The notes under the pieces were generated by a model. That model did not search any database, had not been told where the DNA came from, and saw nothing but the letters and a program-made list of their open reading frames with translations. Below are positions 1-8,848 of a DNA stretch of 64,000 nucleotides, piece by piece (position 1 is the stretch's first letter; each line of letters opens with the position of its first letter). The DNA comes from Nocardioides cremeus (lineage in GTDB: Bacteria; Actinomycetota; Actinomycetes; Propionibacteriales; Nocardioidaceae). A program made the position numbers and the translations under genes. The stretch spans positions 62,001 to 126,000 of the forward strand of contig NZ_JAULSC010000008.1 of the NCBI RefSeq assembly GCF_030518195.1, in the 5' to 3' direction.

Positions 1-669
1 GTGGTGATCGAGCCGGTGCTGGGCGAGGGCGGCTTCGTCGTGCCCGCGCCGGGCTTCCTGCCCGCGCTGGCCGAGTGGTGCGCGGCCAACGACGTGCTGC
101 TGGTCGCCGACGAGATCCAGTCGGGCTTCTGCCGCACCGGCGACTGGTTCGCCTGCGACGACGAGGGCGTCGTGCCCGACCTGGTCACCAGCGCCAAGGG
201 CATCGCCGGCGGGCTCCCGCTCGCCGCGGTCACCGGCCGGGCCGAGCTGATGGACGCCGTGCACGCCGGCGGCCTGGGCGGCACCTACGGCGGCAACCCG
301 ATCGCCTGCGCGGCCGCGCTCGGCGCGATCGAGGAGATGGAGAGCGGTGACCTCGCGGCGCGGGCCCGCGAGATCGAGGCCCTCGTACGCCGCCGGCTCG
401 AGGCGCTGGCCGCCGAGCACCCGGTCGTGGCCGAGGTCCGCGGGCGCGGCGCGATGATGGCGATCGAGCTGTGCGAGCCGGGCACCACCACCCCCGACGC
501 CGCTCGCGCCGCGGCAGCGGCGGCGTACTGCCACGCGCACGGGGTGGTCACCCTGACCTGCGGCACCTGGGGCAACGTCTTCCGGTTCCTGCCGCCGCTG
601 ACGATCTCCGACGAGCTGCTCGAGGAGGCCTTCGACGTGGTCGCCGAGGCGTTCGCCGCCACCGCCTGA
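1..669 (+). CDS. gabT: Class III aminotransferase (4-aminobutyrate aminotransferase-like), 3' part
   Basis: This is the C-terminal half of a PLP-dependent class III aminotransferase, cut by the window edge; the first codon here is not the true start. The motif [11 protein letters not shown] matches the conserved cofactor-binding DExQxGxGRTG of GABA and ornithine-type aminotransferases. The lysine in [10 protein letters not shown] is the expected Schiff-base residue, and [15 protein letters not shown] is the usual substrate/phosphate loop. The family transfers an amino group from GABA or a similar omega-amino acid to 2-oxoglutarate in the cytosol. Substrate cannot be fixed from this fragment, so gabT is a best guess. 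Only 20 bp separate it from dxr, so some transcription into dxr is possible. Confidence 0.8.
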   Translation: MVIEPVLGEGGFVVPAPGFLPALAEWCAANDVLLVADEIQSGFCRTGDWFACDDEGVVPDLVTSAKGIAGGLPLAAVTGRAELMDAVHAGGLGGTYGGNPIACAAALGAIEEMESGDLAARAREIEALVRRRLEALAAEHPVVAEVRGRGAMMAIELCEPGTTTPDAARAAAAAAYCHAHGVVTLTCGTWGNVFRFLPPLTISDELLEEAFDVVAEAFAATA

Positions 670-689
670 GAGGCTGCGAGACTGGCCCG

Positions 690-1793
690 GTGCAGCGACG
701 AGACGTAGTCATCCTGGGCTCGACCGGGTCGATCGGCACCCAGGCCCTCGACATCGTGCGGGCCAACCCCGACCGGTTCCGGGTGGTCGGGCTGAGCGCC
801 GGCGGGTCGCAGCCCGACCTGTTCGACCAGCAGGTCGCCGAGCTCGCCCCGGCCTTCTCGGGGCTGGGGGAGCAGGCGTCGGTCGAGGCGGCCTCGATGG
901 AGTGCGACGTGGTGCTCAACGGCATCACCGGCGCCGTCGGGCTGCGGCCCACGCTCGCCGCGCTCGAGGCCGGCACGACGCTGGCGCTGGCCAACAAGGA
1001 GTCGCTGATCATGGCCGGCCCGCTGGTGCTCGAGCGCGCCCGGCCGGGCCAGGTCGTGCCGGTCGACTCCGAGCACTCCGCGATCGCCCAGTGCCTGCGC
1101 GGCGGCTCGCCCGACGAGGTGCGCCGGCTGGTGCTGACCGCCAGCGGCGGACCGTTCCGCGGGCGCAGCCGTGACCAGCTGGGCGACGTACGCGTCGAGG
1201 ACGCGCTGGCGCACCCGACCTGGTCGATGGGGCCGGTCGTGACCATCAACTCCGCCACCCTGGTCAACAAGGGGCTCGAGGTGATCGAGGCGCACCTGCT
1301 CTTCGGCATCGGCTTCGACCGCATCGACGTCGTCGTGCACCCCACCAGCGTCGTGCACTCGATGGTCGAGTTCGTCGACGGCTCGACCCTGGTGCAGGCC
1401 AGCCCGCCGACGATGCACATCCCGATCGCGCTCGGCCTCGCCTGGCCCGACCGGGTGCCCGACGCCGCGCCGGCCGTCGACTGGACCCGCCCTGAGACCT
1501 GGGAGTTCCACCCCCTCGACGACGAGGCGTTCCCCGCCGTCGCGCTGGCCCGCGAGGCCGGGGAGCGCGGCGGCACCGCACCCTGCGTCTACAACGCCGC
1601 CAACGAGGCGTGCGTGCAGGCCTTCCGCGACGGCCGGCTGCCGTTCGTGCGGATCGTCGAGGTGGTGCAGGCGGTGGTGCGGTCCCACGACGTAGGCTCG
1701 ACGCAGCACCTCACTCTCGACGACGTGCTCGCGGCCGATGCCTGGGCACGCGAGGCGGCCGCCGACCTGATCCGGCAAGGAAGCCCCGCATGA
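690..1793 (+). CDS. dxr: 1-deoxy-D-xylulose 5-phosphate reductoisomerase
   Basis: Dxr converts DXP plus NADPH to 2-C-methyl-D-erythritol 4-phosphate, the committed step of the MEP isoprenoid pathway. The NADPH-binding motif GSTGSIG is at residues 10-16. [33 protein letters not shown] and [13 protein letters not shown] are the classical metal/substrate motifs. The GTG start at 690 is the first one in frame after the preceding stop. The protein has 367 residues against roughly 390-400 in most families. The shortage lies between the first nucleotide-binding half (ending VVGLSAGG) and [10 protein letters not shown], where about 15-25 residues seem absent. Catalytic motifs are intact, so it is probably functional. 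The stop overlaps the start of the next gene (ATGA), so the two are translationally coupled. Confidence 0.96.
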   Translation: MQRRDVVILGSTGSIGTQALDIVRANPDRFRVVGLSAGGSQPDLFDQQVAELAPAFSGLGEQASVEAASMECDVVLNGITGAVGLRPTLAALEAGTTLALANKESLIMAGPLVLERARPGQVVPVDSEHSAIAQCLRGGSPDEVRRLVLTASGGPFRGRSRDQLGDVRVEDALAHPTWSMGPVVTINSATLVNKGLEVIEAHLLFGIGFDRIDVVVHPTSVVHSMVEFVDGSTLVQASPPTMHIPIALGLAWPDRVPDAAPAVDWTRPETWEFHPLDDEAFPAVALAREAGERGGTAPCVYNAANEACVQAFRDGRLPFVRIVEVVQAVVRSHDVGSTQHLTLDDVLAADAWAREAAADLIRQGSPA

Positions 1794-3151
1794 CCGCCCT
1801 GCTCTACCTCCTCGGCGTGGTGCTCTTCGTGCTCGCCATCCTGGTCTCGATCGGGCTGCACGAGCTGGGCCACATGATCCCGGCCAAGAAGTTCGGCGGG
1901 AAGGTGACGCAGTACTTCATCGGCTTCGGCCCGACCGTGTGGAGCAAGCAGGTCGGCGAGACCGAGTACGGCGTCAAGGCGATCCCGCTCGGCGGCTACG
2001 TCAAGATCGTCGGGATGCTGCCGCCGGGCGCCGAGCAGCTGGGCGAGACGACCCTCGACGCCGAGGGCAACACCGTCACCCGGGTGCGCAAGTCGAACAC
2101 CGGCATGTTCACCCAGCTCATCTCCGACGCGCGCGCCGCCGAGTGGGAGCTGGTGCGCCACGAGGACGAGGACCGGCTCTTCTACAAGATGGCCTCGTGG
2201 AAGAAGATCGTGGTGATGGCCGGCGGGCCGTCGGTCAACATCCTGATCGCCTTCCTGATCTTCCTGGGCATCTTCTCCACCTACGGCCAGCGCAGCGTCG
2301 AGCCCGACGCCGGCCCCCCGGTCATCGAGTCCGTCTCCACCTGCGTGATCCCCTACGAGGACGGCGTGCGCGAGTGCCGGGCCAGCGACCCGCCGAGCCC
2401 GGCGTACGAGGCGGGGCTGCGCCCGGGCGACACCGTCACCTCGTTCAACGGCGTCAGCGTCACCGGCTGGGACCAGCTGCGCTCGCTGATCCGTGACAAC
2501 GCCGGCGGCGAGGCCGTCATCGGCTACGAGCGCGATGGCGAGGCCCGCACCGGCACCACCTCGACCACGGTGCAGGCCCGCCCGACCTCCGACACCGACG
2601 TGACCCTGACCCAGGTCGGCTTCCTGGGCGTCACCCCCACCTCGCACCTCGAGGTCGTGCGCGGCGGCCCGCTGTTCACGCTGCAGGAGATGGGCGGGAT
2701 GGCCAAGGACACCGTCGTGGCGCTGGCCACCCTGCCGGTCAAGGTGTGGGACGTCGCGCTGGCCGTGGTCGGGGTGCAGGAGCGCGCCGCCGACAGCCCG
2801 ATCTCGATCGTCGGGGGCGGCCGGATCGCCGGCGAGGTGACCTCCGCCGAGTCGTTCCCTCTTGTGGAGAAGTCGGTCTTCCTGCTCTCCCTGATCGCGG
2901 GCTTCAACTTCTTCATCGGCGTCTTCAACTTCGTGCCGCTGCTCCCGCTCGACGGCGGCCACATCGCCAGCGCCGCCTGGGAGTGGATCCGCCGCGGCTG
3001 GGCCCGCCTGCGACGCCGCCCCGACCCCGGCTACGTCGACGCCGCCAAGCTGCTCCCCGTCGCCTACGTCGTCGCCTCCGCCCTGCTGGTGATGGGCGTG
3101 GTCCTGATCGTCGCCGACCTGGTCGTCCCGATGGACCTGGGCCTGCAGTAG
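1790..3151 (+). CDS. rip: Site-2 (M50) intramembrane zinc metalloprotease, RseP/Rip1-like
   Basis: This is an integral-membrane zinc protease that cleaves transmembrane substrates such as anti-sigma factors. HELGH at residues 24-28 sits inside the first transmembrane helix and supplies the zinc ligands. The C-terminal [12 protein letters not shown] carries the LDG motif with the third ligand. Between them lies a PDZ domain ([17 protein letters not shown]) and further membrane helices. It has 453 residues. In Mycobacterium tuberculosis the order dxr-rip1-ispG is the same, which supports the Rip1 assignment. The substrate is unknown here; none of the neighbours is an anti-sigma factor. ATG at 1790 overlaps the dxr stop. 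Confidence 0.95.
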   Translation: MTALLYLLGVVLFVLAILVSIGLHELGHMIPAKKFGGKVTQYFIGFGPTVWSKQVGETEYGVKAIPLGGYVKIVGMLPPGAEQLGETTLDAEGNTVTRVRKSNTGMFTQLISDARAAEWELVRHEDEDRLFYKMASWKKIVVMAGGPSVNILIAFLIFLGIFSTYGQRSVEPDAGPPVIESVSTCVIPYEDGVRECRASDPPSPAYEAGLRPGDTVTSFNGVSVTGWDQLRSLIRDNAGGEAVIGYERDGEARTGTTSTTVQARPTSDTDVTLTQVGFLGVTPTSHLEVVRGGPLFTLQEMGGMAKDTVVALATLPVKVWDVALAVVGVQERAADSPISIVGGGRIAGEVTSAESFPLVEKSVFLLSLIAGFNFFIGVFNFVPLLPLDGGHIASAAWEWIRRGWARLRRRPDPGYVDAAKLLPVAYVVASALLVMGVVLIVADLVVPMDLGLQ

Positions 3152-3175
3152 CCCCGCCGGCTGCGTGGCCCCCGC

Positions 3176-3225
3176 GGGACGTCATACGGGCGGGAGGTCC
3201 GTCCGTGCGGGGCGTATGACGTCCC
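3176..3225. repeat. 48-50 bp palindromic repeat, copy 1
   Basis: Perfect 12-nt arms GGGACGTCATAC (3176-3187) and GTATGACGTCCC (3214-3225) enclose an asymmetric 26-nt centre containing GGGCGGGAGGTCC. A second, oppositely oriented copy with the same arms and the complementary GGACCTCCCGCCC centre lies 1 kb downstream, where an insertion sequence interrupts it. The two copies bracket the gene at 3329-4267. The element could be a terminator for rip, an interspersed palindrome, or an end of a mobile cassette. I saw no third copy in the window. Confidence 0.85.
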
Positions 3226-3328
3226 GGGATGGCCGGCGGGTGAGCACAGGCGGGCGTTCCCGCGCGGACGTCCACAGCCAGCGCTCGGCGCGAGGCGCCA
3301 GTGGCCTCGGGGCACGAGGGTCTTGCTC

Positions 3329-4267
3329 ATGGACCCCCGCCACGACCAGGAACAGCTGCTCGCCAAGGCCCGTGCCCTGGGCCAGGACCAGGGCGGCGTG
3401 GTCTCGTGCCCTCAGCTCTACGAGGCCGGTGTGCCGCGCTGGCTGGTCGCGCGCGAGCTGCGGGTGGGCCGCTGGCAGCGCCTGGGCGACCAGGCGGTCT
3501 GCGTGCACAACGGGCCGGTCGTGGAGGAGGGGCACTGGTGGGCGGCGGTGCTCCAGGGCGGGCCTCGCGCCCAGCTGGACGGCGCATCGGCCCTGCTCGC
3601 CGCAGGTCTGCAGCGCTTCACGGTGGCGCGGGTGCGGGTCACGGTGCCGCGCGGAGCCCGGATCCGGCGCAACCCGCGCTACGACATCCGGCAGAGCCGA
3701 CGCTGGCAGCGCGACGACGTGGCGCCCTCGGGCATCCCGCGCACCCGGCCGGCCGTCGCTGCGGTGCGCGGTGCCCTGTGGGCGCGCACCGACCGCGAGG
3801 CGACGTACCTCCTGACGGCTGCGGTGCAGCAGGGCCTGGTCTCCCCGACGGCACTGGGTGCCGAGATCCTGCGCATCCGTCGCGACCGGCGGCGGGCGCT
3901 CCTGCACGCCGTCGTCAACGACCTGCTCGACGGTGCCCGTTCGCTGGGGGAGCTCGACGTGGTGCGCGAGCTCGAGCGGCGCGGGCTGCCGCGCCCCGAG
4001 AAGCAGGTGCTGCGTCGCGACCACCGTGGCCGGTACTACCTCGACCTCAGCTGGCCGCACTTCCGGGTCGTCCTCGAGATCGACGGCATCCACCACTCCT
4101 GGGCCGAGAACGTGGTGGGCGACGCGCTGCGCCAGAACGCGCTGTCGCTGCAGGGCGACACCGTGCTGCGACTGCCGCTGCTGGGCTACCGGCTCGAGCC
4201 CGACCAGTTCTTCGCCCAGGTCCGGGCGGCGCTGGTCGCGGCCGGTTGGTCGGCCCGGGCGGCGTGA
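3329..4267 (+). CDS. AbiEi-like winged-helix / DUF559 (PD-(D/E)XK-type) protein
   Basis: A 312-residue protein of a type common in Actinobacteria. Its N-terminal ~60 residues resemble the winged-helix AbiEi antitoxin-like domain (GVPRWLVARELRVGRWQRLG). Its C-terminal ~75 residues resemble DUF559, a Vsr-like PD-(D/E)XK nuclease fold, with YYLDLSW (Asp239) followed by VLEIDGIHH (Glu250, Asp252). Function is unproven; family members are often called AbiEi-type antitoxins, but no partner toxin gene is next to it. ATG at 3329 was chosen over TTG at 3323. The gene sits between two inverted copies of a palindrome and separates rip from ispG, which are adjacent in relatives. It therefore looks like an acquired cassette. 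Confidence 0.8.
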   Translation: MDPRHDQEQLLAKARALGQDQGGVVSCPQLYEAGVPRWLVARELRVGRWQRLGDQAVCVHNGPVVEEGHWWAAVLQGGPRAQLDGASALLAAGLQRFTVARVRVTVPRGARIRRNPRYDIRQSRRWQRDDVAPSGIPRTRPAVAAVRGALWARTDREATYLLTAAVQQGLVSPTALGAEILRIRRDRRRALLHAVVNDLLDGARSLGELDVVRELERRGLPRPEKQVLRRDHRGRYYLDLSWPHFRVVLEIDGIHHSWAENVVGDALRQNALSLQGDTVLRLPLLGYRLEPDQFFAQVRAALVAAGWSARAA

Positions 4268-4272
4268 AGCGG

Positions 4273-4304
4273 GGACGTCATACGCCTGGCACGAGGGGAC
4301 CTCC
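4273..4304. repeat. Palindromic repeat copy 2, left half (split by the insertion sequence)
   Basis: Left arm GGACGTCATACG (4273-4284) plus part of the centre, ending in the 16-bp target duplication GCACGAGGGGACCTCC (4289-4304). Its right half resumes at 5637-5652. Joined across the IS, it reads as a 48-bp palindrome equivalent to the reverse complement of copy 1 at 3176-3225. Confidence 0.85.
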
Positions 4305-5620
4305 TGTGAAGTCTCAGGACTTCGCTGACAGTGGAAGTCTCAGGACATCGCTGACACCTGACCCGGTCGTCGCCAGGATTTGGCATGGCCAGAGATGGAG
4401 TTGCGGTGGATGCGAAGCTCGCCGCTGCGGTGGCCGCCTACGTGGCGGCGCCGCGCAAACAGAACGTCGCGGGGCTGTGTCGTGATCTGGGCATCAGCCG
4501 GCAGACGTTCTACAAGTACGTACGTCGGTTTCATGCGATCGGGGTCGAAGGGTTCTATCCCGATAGCCGTCGGCCACGCCGCAGTCCGAGCCGGTTCCCG
4601 GGTGAGCTCGAGGAGCTGCTGATCGCGATCCGCAAGCATGAGGCCGACACCGGCTGGGACTACGGCGCCGACGCGGTCCTGCTCAGGTTGGAGGAGAGGG
4701 TCAAGGATGACCCGAGCACCTGGCCGCCCGGCCAGCCGCTGCCTTCGCGTGCCACCGTGAATCGGGTCTTCGAGGCCCGGGGCCAGTTGGTGAAGGTCCC
4801 TCAGCGCAAGCCGCGTCGCCGCGGCGGGCACCGCTTCCAACGCGACCACGTCAACGCCTTGTGGCAGTTCGATGGGTTCGAGTACCGATTGGGTACCGGC
4901 ATCAAGGTCATGGTCCTGCACCTGAGCGACGACTGCTCCCGACTCGATGTGGCCCTCCAGGCAGCCTGCTCGGAGAACGGTCGCGACATCTGGACGACCT
5001 TCTGCCTGGGCGTGGAGCGCTACGGTCTGCCCACTCAGGTCCTCACCGACAACGGCAGCGGATTCTCCGGACGGCGACGGGGCTGGGTAAGCGACTTCGA
5101 GCAGCATCTCTACGCCCTGGGCGTTGAACCCATCCAGGCCCGCGTCAGCCATCCGCAGACCTGCGGCAAGAACGAGCGGGCCCACCAGCGCGTCCTGAAG
5201 TGGCTCAGCAGGCGTCCCGCCGCCGCCGACCTAGCCGCCCTGCAGCGGCTCCTCGATGACTACCGCAGCACCTACAACGATCGCCGCAACCAGGTGCTGA
5301 ACAAGCTCACCCCGCGCCAGCGCTTCGACCTGGGACCCGTAGCCACCCTCACCGACCTCCCACCGGTACGCACCGCCTTGACCCACCACACCGTGACCAC
5401 GACCGGCTCGATCGGACTGGACGGCACCCTGATCGGCCTAGGTCGAGCCCACGCCCACAAGTCCGCACTCGCCTTCCGCACCGGCGACTACGTCGCGGTC
5501 TTCGTCGACGACCAGCTCACCCGCGACCTCATCATCGATCGCAGCCGCCGCTACCAGCGCAGCCAGTAGTGTCAGCGAAGTCTTGAGACATATGTGTCAG
5601 CGATGTCCCCAGACACGACA
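4305..5620 (+). mobile_element. IS481-family insertion sequence, complete (about 1316 bp)
   Basis: The element carries one transposase gene and has related ends. The left end starts TGTGAAGTCTCAGGAC and contains two tandem copies of a GTCTCAGGACwTCGCTGACA-like motif (4311-4330 and 4338-4357). The reverse complement of the right end starts TGTCGTGTCTGGGGAC and also has two copies (around 5568-5616). Identical 16-bp direct repeats GCACGAGGGGACCTCC flank it (4289-4304 and 5621-5636) and are best read as the target-site duplication. The IS481 family is known for variable duplications, roughly 4-15 bp. Intact ends, flanks and transposase suggest a recent insertion. Confidence 0.88.
4385..5569 (+). 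CDS. IS481-family transposase
   Basis: A 394-residue DDE transposase. An N-terminal helix-turn-helix (VAGLCRDLGISRQTFYKYVRRF) should bind the terminal repeats. It is followed by an integrase core with Asp163 (WQFDGFEY), Asp222 (LTDNGSGF) and Glu264 (GKNERAHQ). The C-terminal part (LIGLGRAHAHK) resembles the end of integrase-like transposases. No frameshift or stop is visible, so it is probably active. Codon use is slightly less GC-biased than in the flanking housekeeping genes, consistent with transfer. The promoter should lie in the ~80 bp left end. Confidence 0.95.
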   Translation: MARDGVAVDAKLAAAVAAYVAAPRKQNVAGLCRDLGISRQTFYKYVRRFHAIGVEGFYPDSRRPRRSPSRFPGELEELLIAIRKHEADTGWDYGADAVLLRLEERVKDDPSTWPPGQPLPSRATVNRVFEARGQLVKVPQRKPRRRGGHRFQRDHVNALWQFDGFEYRLGTGIKVMVLHLSDDCSRLDVALQAACSENGRDIWTTFCLGVERYGLPTQVLTDNGSGFSGRRRGWVSDFEQHLYALGVEPIQARVSHPQTCGKNERAHQRVLKWLSRRPAAADLAALQRLLDDYRSTYNDRRNQVLNKLTPRQRFDLGPVATLTDLPPVRTALTHHTVTTTGSIGLDGTLIGLGRAHAHKSALAFRTGDYVAVFVDDQLTRDLIIDRSRRYQRSQ

Positions 5621-5652
5621 GCACGAGGGGACCTCCCGCCCGTATGACGTCC
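5621..5652. repeat. Target duplication and right half of palindromic repeat copy 2
   Basis: 5621-5636 repeats the 16 bp at 4289-4304. It is followed by CGCC and the right palindrome arm CGTATGACGTCC (5641-5652). Only about 30 bp then remain before the ispG start, so any native promoter for ispG between rip and ispG has been displaced or replaced. Confidence 0.85.
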
Positions 5653-5681
5653 GGCGAGGGCCCGGTGAGTAGCCTGGCGCC

Positions 5682-6833
5682 ATGACCGAGATCAACCTGG
5701 GCATGCCCGCAGCACCCCCGCCGGTGCTGGCCCCGCGCCGCCAGACCCGTCAGATCCAGGTCGGCAAGGTGGGGGTGGGCAGCGACCACCCGGTCTCGGT
5801 GCAGTCGATGACCACCACGCTGACCTCCGACATCAACTCGACGCTGCAGCAGATCGCCGAGCTGACCGCGAGCGGCTGCGACATCGTGCGCGTGGCGTGC
5901 CCCAGCCAGGACGACGCCGACGCGCTGCCGGCGATCGCGCAGAAGTCGCAGATCCCGGTCATCGCCGACATCCACTTCCAGCCCAAGTACGTCTTCGCGG
6001 CCATCGACGCCGGGTGTGCCGCCGTGCGCGTGAACCCGGGCAACATCCGCAAGTTCGACGACCAGGTCAAGGAGATCGCCCGGGCCGCACAGGACCGCGG
6101 TACCTCGATCCGCATCGGCGTCAACGCCGGCAGCCTCGACAAGCGGCTGATGGAGAAGTACGGCAAGGCCACCCCCGAGGCGCTGGTGGAGTCGGCGAAG
6201 TGGGAGGCCGGGCTCTTCGAGGAGCACGGGTTCCGCGACTTCAAGATCTCGGTCAAGCACAACGACCCGGTCGTGATGGTGCGCGCCTACGAGATGCTCG
6301 CCGCCGAGGGGGACTGGCCGCTGCACCTCGGCGTCACCGAGGCGGGCCCCGCCTTCCAGGGCACCATCAAGTCGTCGGTGGCCTTCGGCCACCTGCTGGC
6401 CCAGGGCATCGGCGACACCATCCGGGTCAGCCTGAGCGCCCCGCCGGTCGAGGAGGTCAAGGTCGGCCTGCAGATCCTCGAGTCGCTCAACCTCAAGCCG
6501 CGCCGCCTCGAGATCGTCTCGTGCCCCTCGTGCGGGCGCGCGCAGGTCGACGTCTACAAGCTCGCCGACGAGGTGACCGCCGGCCTGGAGGGCCTCGAGG
6601 TGCCGCTGCGGGTGGCCGTGATGGGCTGCGTCGTCAACGGCCCCGGCGAGGCCCGCGAGGCCGACCTGGGCGTCGCCTCCGGCAACGGCAAGGGCCAGAT
6701 CTTCGTCAAGGGCGAGGTCATCAAGACCGTGCCCGAGTCGAAGATCGTGGAGACCCTGATCGAGGAGGCCATGCGCATCGCCGAGGGCATGGAGAGCGTC
6801 GACGGCTCGTCGGCCGAGATCTCCGTCGGCTGA
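5682..6833 (+). CDS. ispG: 4-hydroxy-3-methylbut-2-enyl diphosphate synthase (flavodoxin/ferredoxin type)
   Basis: IspG reductively converts MEcPP to HMBPP in the MEP pathway, using a [4Fe-4S] cluster. It has 383 residues, the short bacterial type. The N-terminal TIM-barrel carries VQSMTTT and VRVNPGNI. The C-terminal cluster domain carries CPSCGR (near residue 281) and [11 protein letters not shown] (near residue 316), giving the three cysteines and the conserved Glu ligand. It works in the same pathway as dxr 3.9 kb upstream. In relatives it directly follows rip, but here it is separated by a nuclease gene and an IS. Confidence 0.97.
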   Translation: MTEINLGMPAAPPPVLAPRRQTRQIQVGKVGVGSDHPVSVQSMTTTLTSDINSTLQQIAELTASGCDIVRVACPSQDDADALPAIAQKSQIPVIADIHFQPKYVFAAIDAGCAAVRVNPGNIRKFDDQVKEIARAAQDRGTSIRIGVNAGSLDKRLMEKYGKATPEALVESAKWEAGLFEEHGFRDFKISVKHNDPVVMVRAYEMLAAEGDWPLHLGVTEAGPAFQGTIKSSVAFGHLLAQGIGDTIRVSLSAPPVEEVKVGLQILESLNLKPRRLEIVSCPSCGRAQVDVYKLADEVTAGLEGLEVPLRVAVMGCVVNGPGEAREADLGVASGNGKGQIFVKGEVIKTVPESKIVETLIEEAMRIAEGMESVDGSSAEISVG

Positions 6834-6862
6834 GCACCCCCGCGACACGTAGGCTCGGTCAG

Positions 6863-7708
6863 GTGCTGACCACCCGCCACGGCGTCCGAGTCCTCGGAGC
6901 CGCCGACCTGGCGGACTTCCTCGCGCTCAGCGACCGCGACCCCGTGGTCAACGTCTTCGTCGACCACCGCGCGCGCAGCACCAACCTCGAGCCGCGCTGG
7001 CTCGGCGGCGAGGTCTGGGGCCGGTACGCCGACGGGCGCCTGGTGGCGGCCTGCCACGTGGGCGCCAACCTGGTCCCGGTCAACGCGACCCCCGACGACG
7101 CCCGTGCCTTCGCCGAGCGCGCCCTGTCGCGCAGCCGGTCGGTCTCGACGATCGTGGGGCCCCACGACGCGGTCAAGGCCTTCTGGGAGGTGGTCTCGGG
7201 CTCCTGGGGGCCGCCGCGCGAGACCCGGTGGCGCCAGCCGCACCTCGAGCTCTCGGGCCCCGCCGCGGTCGCGGCCGACCCCCGGGTGCGGCGTACGACC
7301 CGCGAGGACATGGACCTGCTCTACCCCGCCTGCGTGGCGATGTACACCGAGGAGGTCGGGCTCTCGCCGGAGGCCGGGGGAGGGGCCGACCTCTACCGCG
7401 CCCGCGTCGCCCAGCTCGTCAGCCGCGGCTGGTCCTTCGCCCGCTTCGACGACGGCCGCCTGGTCTTCAAGGCCGAGGTCGCCTGCACCTCCCCGCGCGC
7501 CGCCCAGATCCAGGGCGTGTGGGTCGCGCCCGACCGGCGCGGCGAGGGCCTGGCGATCGGGGGGATGGCCGCGGTCGCCGAGATCGTGCGCCGCGAGGTC
7601 GCCCCGACCGTCTCCCTCTACGTCAACGACTGGAACACCGCGGCCCGTCGGGCCTACCGCACCGTCGGCTTCGTGGAGACCGCGCGGTTCTCCACCGTCA
7701 TGTTCTGA
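6863..7708 (+). CDS. GNAT-family N-acetyltransferase
   Basis: A 281-residue protein. The C-terminal half is a GNAT fold: VWVAPDRRGEGLAIGGMAAVAE is the acetyl-CoA-binding motif A, and SLYVNDWNTAARRAYRTVGF is motif B. The N-terminal half (DFLALSDRDPVVNVFVD) matches a DUF4081-type domain seen in the actinobacterial acetyltransferase that follows ispG, as Rv2867c does in M. tuberculosis. The substrate is unknown. The GTG start at 6863 lies 29 bp after ispG, so it is likely cotranscribed. It ends against a convergent gene with only 7 bp between stops. Confidence 0.9.
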   Translation: MLTTRHGVRVLGAADLADFLALSDRDPVVNVFVDHRARSTNLEPRWLGGEVWGRYADGRLVAACHVGANLVPVNATPDDARAFAERALSRSRSVSTIVGPHDAVKAFWEVVSGSWGPPRETRWRQPHLELSGPAAVAADPRVRRTTREDMDLLYPACVAMYTEEVGLSPEAGGGADLYRARVAQLVSRGWSFARFDDGRLVFKAEVACTSPRAAQIQGVWVAPDRRGEGLAIGGMAAVAEIVRREVAPTVSLYVNDWNTAARRAYRTVGFVETARFSTVMF

Positions 7709-7727
7709 GCAGCCCTCAGGGCTGCTC
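7707..7727. terminator. Bidirectional hairpin between convergent genes
   Basis: GAGCAGCC (7707-7714) pairs with GGCTGCTC (7720-7727) around a 5-nt loop. The hairpin overlaps both stop codons of the GNAT gene and the convergent propeller-like gene. No T-run follows, which is usual in high-GC actinobacteria. Confidence 0.5.
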
Positions 7728-8702
7728 GCCGGGCCCGAGGTCCGAAGCGAGCTCGCAGTCGCCGTCGGTGCAGCGCACCGCGGCCGTGGCCTCCTCGGTG
7801 GAAGTGTCGAGCAGGAGGGTGTCGGCGTCCTCGAAGAAGATCTGCGTGAAGTAGCCGGAGCGGACCCGGTAGCGACCGGTCAGCTCACCGCCGACGGTGC
7901 GCACCCACACCTCCGAGGGGCCGAGGCCGTCGTTGAGGAGGTGGACGGTCGCGAGGTGGCTGCCGTCCGGGGAGAACCGCACCACCCGTTCCTCGCAGGA
8001 GCGCCACAGCGTGGTGGCCGGGTCGGAGATCGGGCTCACCACGGAGCACCCGCCCTCGTAGGGGTCCTTGGTGAGGACCCCGAGCCGGTCGTTCGCGAGA
8101 TCCGCTGCGTAGCCGGGGCGGGCGCTGATGCGGCGTCCTGAGTCGGTGGTCAGGTCCCAGGCGACCACGGGCCCCCTGTCACCGGAGTGCACGACGGTGG
8201 TCGGGTCGGCGTCGAGCACGACCTCGTAGCCCTTTCGCTTGCGGAGCCCGAGCCGCTCCCCACCGGTGCTGTCGTAGGCGCGCAGGACGGTGTGTCCCAT
8301 GCGGTACCGGTACAGCGCGGTCACCAGCGTGGTGCCGTCACCGGAGAGCGTCGCCGTCTCCTGCTCGTAGACCGGCAGGATCTTGCGCGACCCCTTCCCG
8401 GGGGTCACCGCGCGCACCTGCGCGCGCCCGTCGCGGTGCACGACCACGACGTAGCGCCCGTCGGGGCGGGTGCCGAGCAGGCGCAGCTGTTGGCCGCGCA
8501 CCCGGGTGCTGCGCGGGCCGTCGACGATGCGGCGGCCCTCGACGTACGGCGCTCCCGCGTCGGCGCCGCGCTCGAGCCGCTCGAGCCGGATCGTGGTGGG
8601 GCGCGGCTCGATGCTCGGCTCGGCGGCGACGGCCCCGGGCAGCAGGCCCGTGCCCAGGGCGCCCAGGCCCAGGACTGCGAGAGCGGTGGACAGACGGTTC
8701 AT
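7716..8702 (-). CDS. Secreted hypothetical protein, propeller-like (TolB/WD-type repeats)
   Basis: A 328-residue protein starting [14 protein letters not shown], a Sec signal peptide ending about residue 27 (AVAAEPS). The mature part has repeated short beta-rich units such as [28 protein letters not shown] and [13 protein letters not shown], with the xxPDGxxL pattern typical of TolB/WD40-like propellers. The pair of cysteines near the C-terminus ([11 protein letters not shown]) may form a disulfide. ATG at 8702 is preceded by GGAGGACC at good spacing. I do not recognise a specific function; it is probably extracellular or envelope-associated. Confidence 0.75.
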   Translation of the reverse strand: MNRLSTALAVLGLGALGTGLLPGAVAAEPSIEPRPTTIRLERLERGADAGAPYVEGRRIVDGPRSTRVRGQQLRLLGTRPDGRYVVVVHRDGRAQVRAVTPGKGSRKILPVYEQETATLSGDGTTLVTALYRYRMGHTVLRAYDSTGGERLGLRKRKGYEVVLDADPTTVVHSGDRGPVVAWDLTTDSGRRISARPGYAADLANDRLGVLTKDPYEGGCSVVSPISDPATTLWRSCEERVVRFSPDGSHLATVHLLNDGLGPSEVWVRTVGGELTGRYRVRSGYFTQIFFEDADTLLLDTSTEEATAAVRCTDGDCELASDLGPGEQP

Positions 8703-8848
8703 GGTGGTCCTCCGAGGGGGAGGGGCGCTCGCCGGTGGAGGGCCCAGTGCCAAAGAGACGCAGCCCGGCACCGAAAGGTTGCCGTGCTCCGGGAGCCAGC
8801 CGGAAACCGGTGCGCAGCGCCGGTCCCGCCCGCCGTACCCTTGCGCCC

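Noticed and set aside
3329-4267. AbiE toxin-antitoxin system
   Set aside because: Only an AbiEi-like head joined to DUF559 is present; no AbiEii nucleotidyltransferase toxin gene adjoins it.
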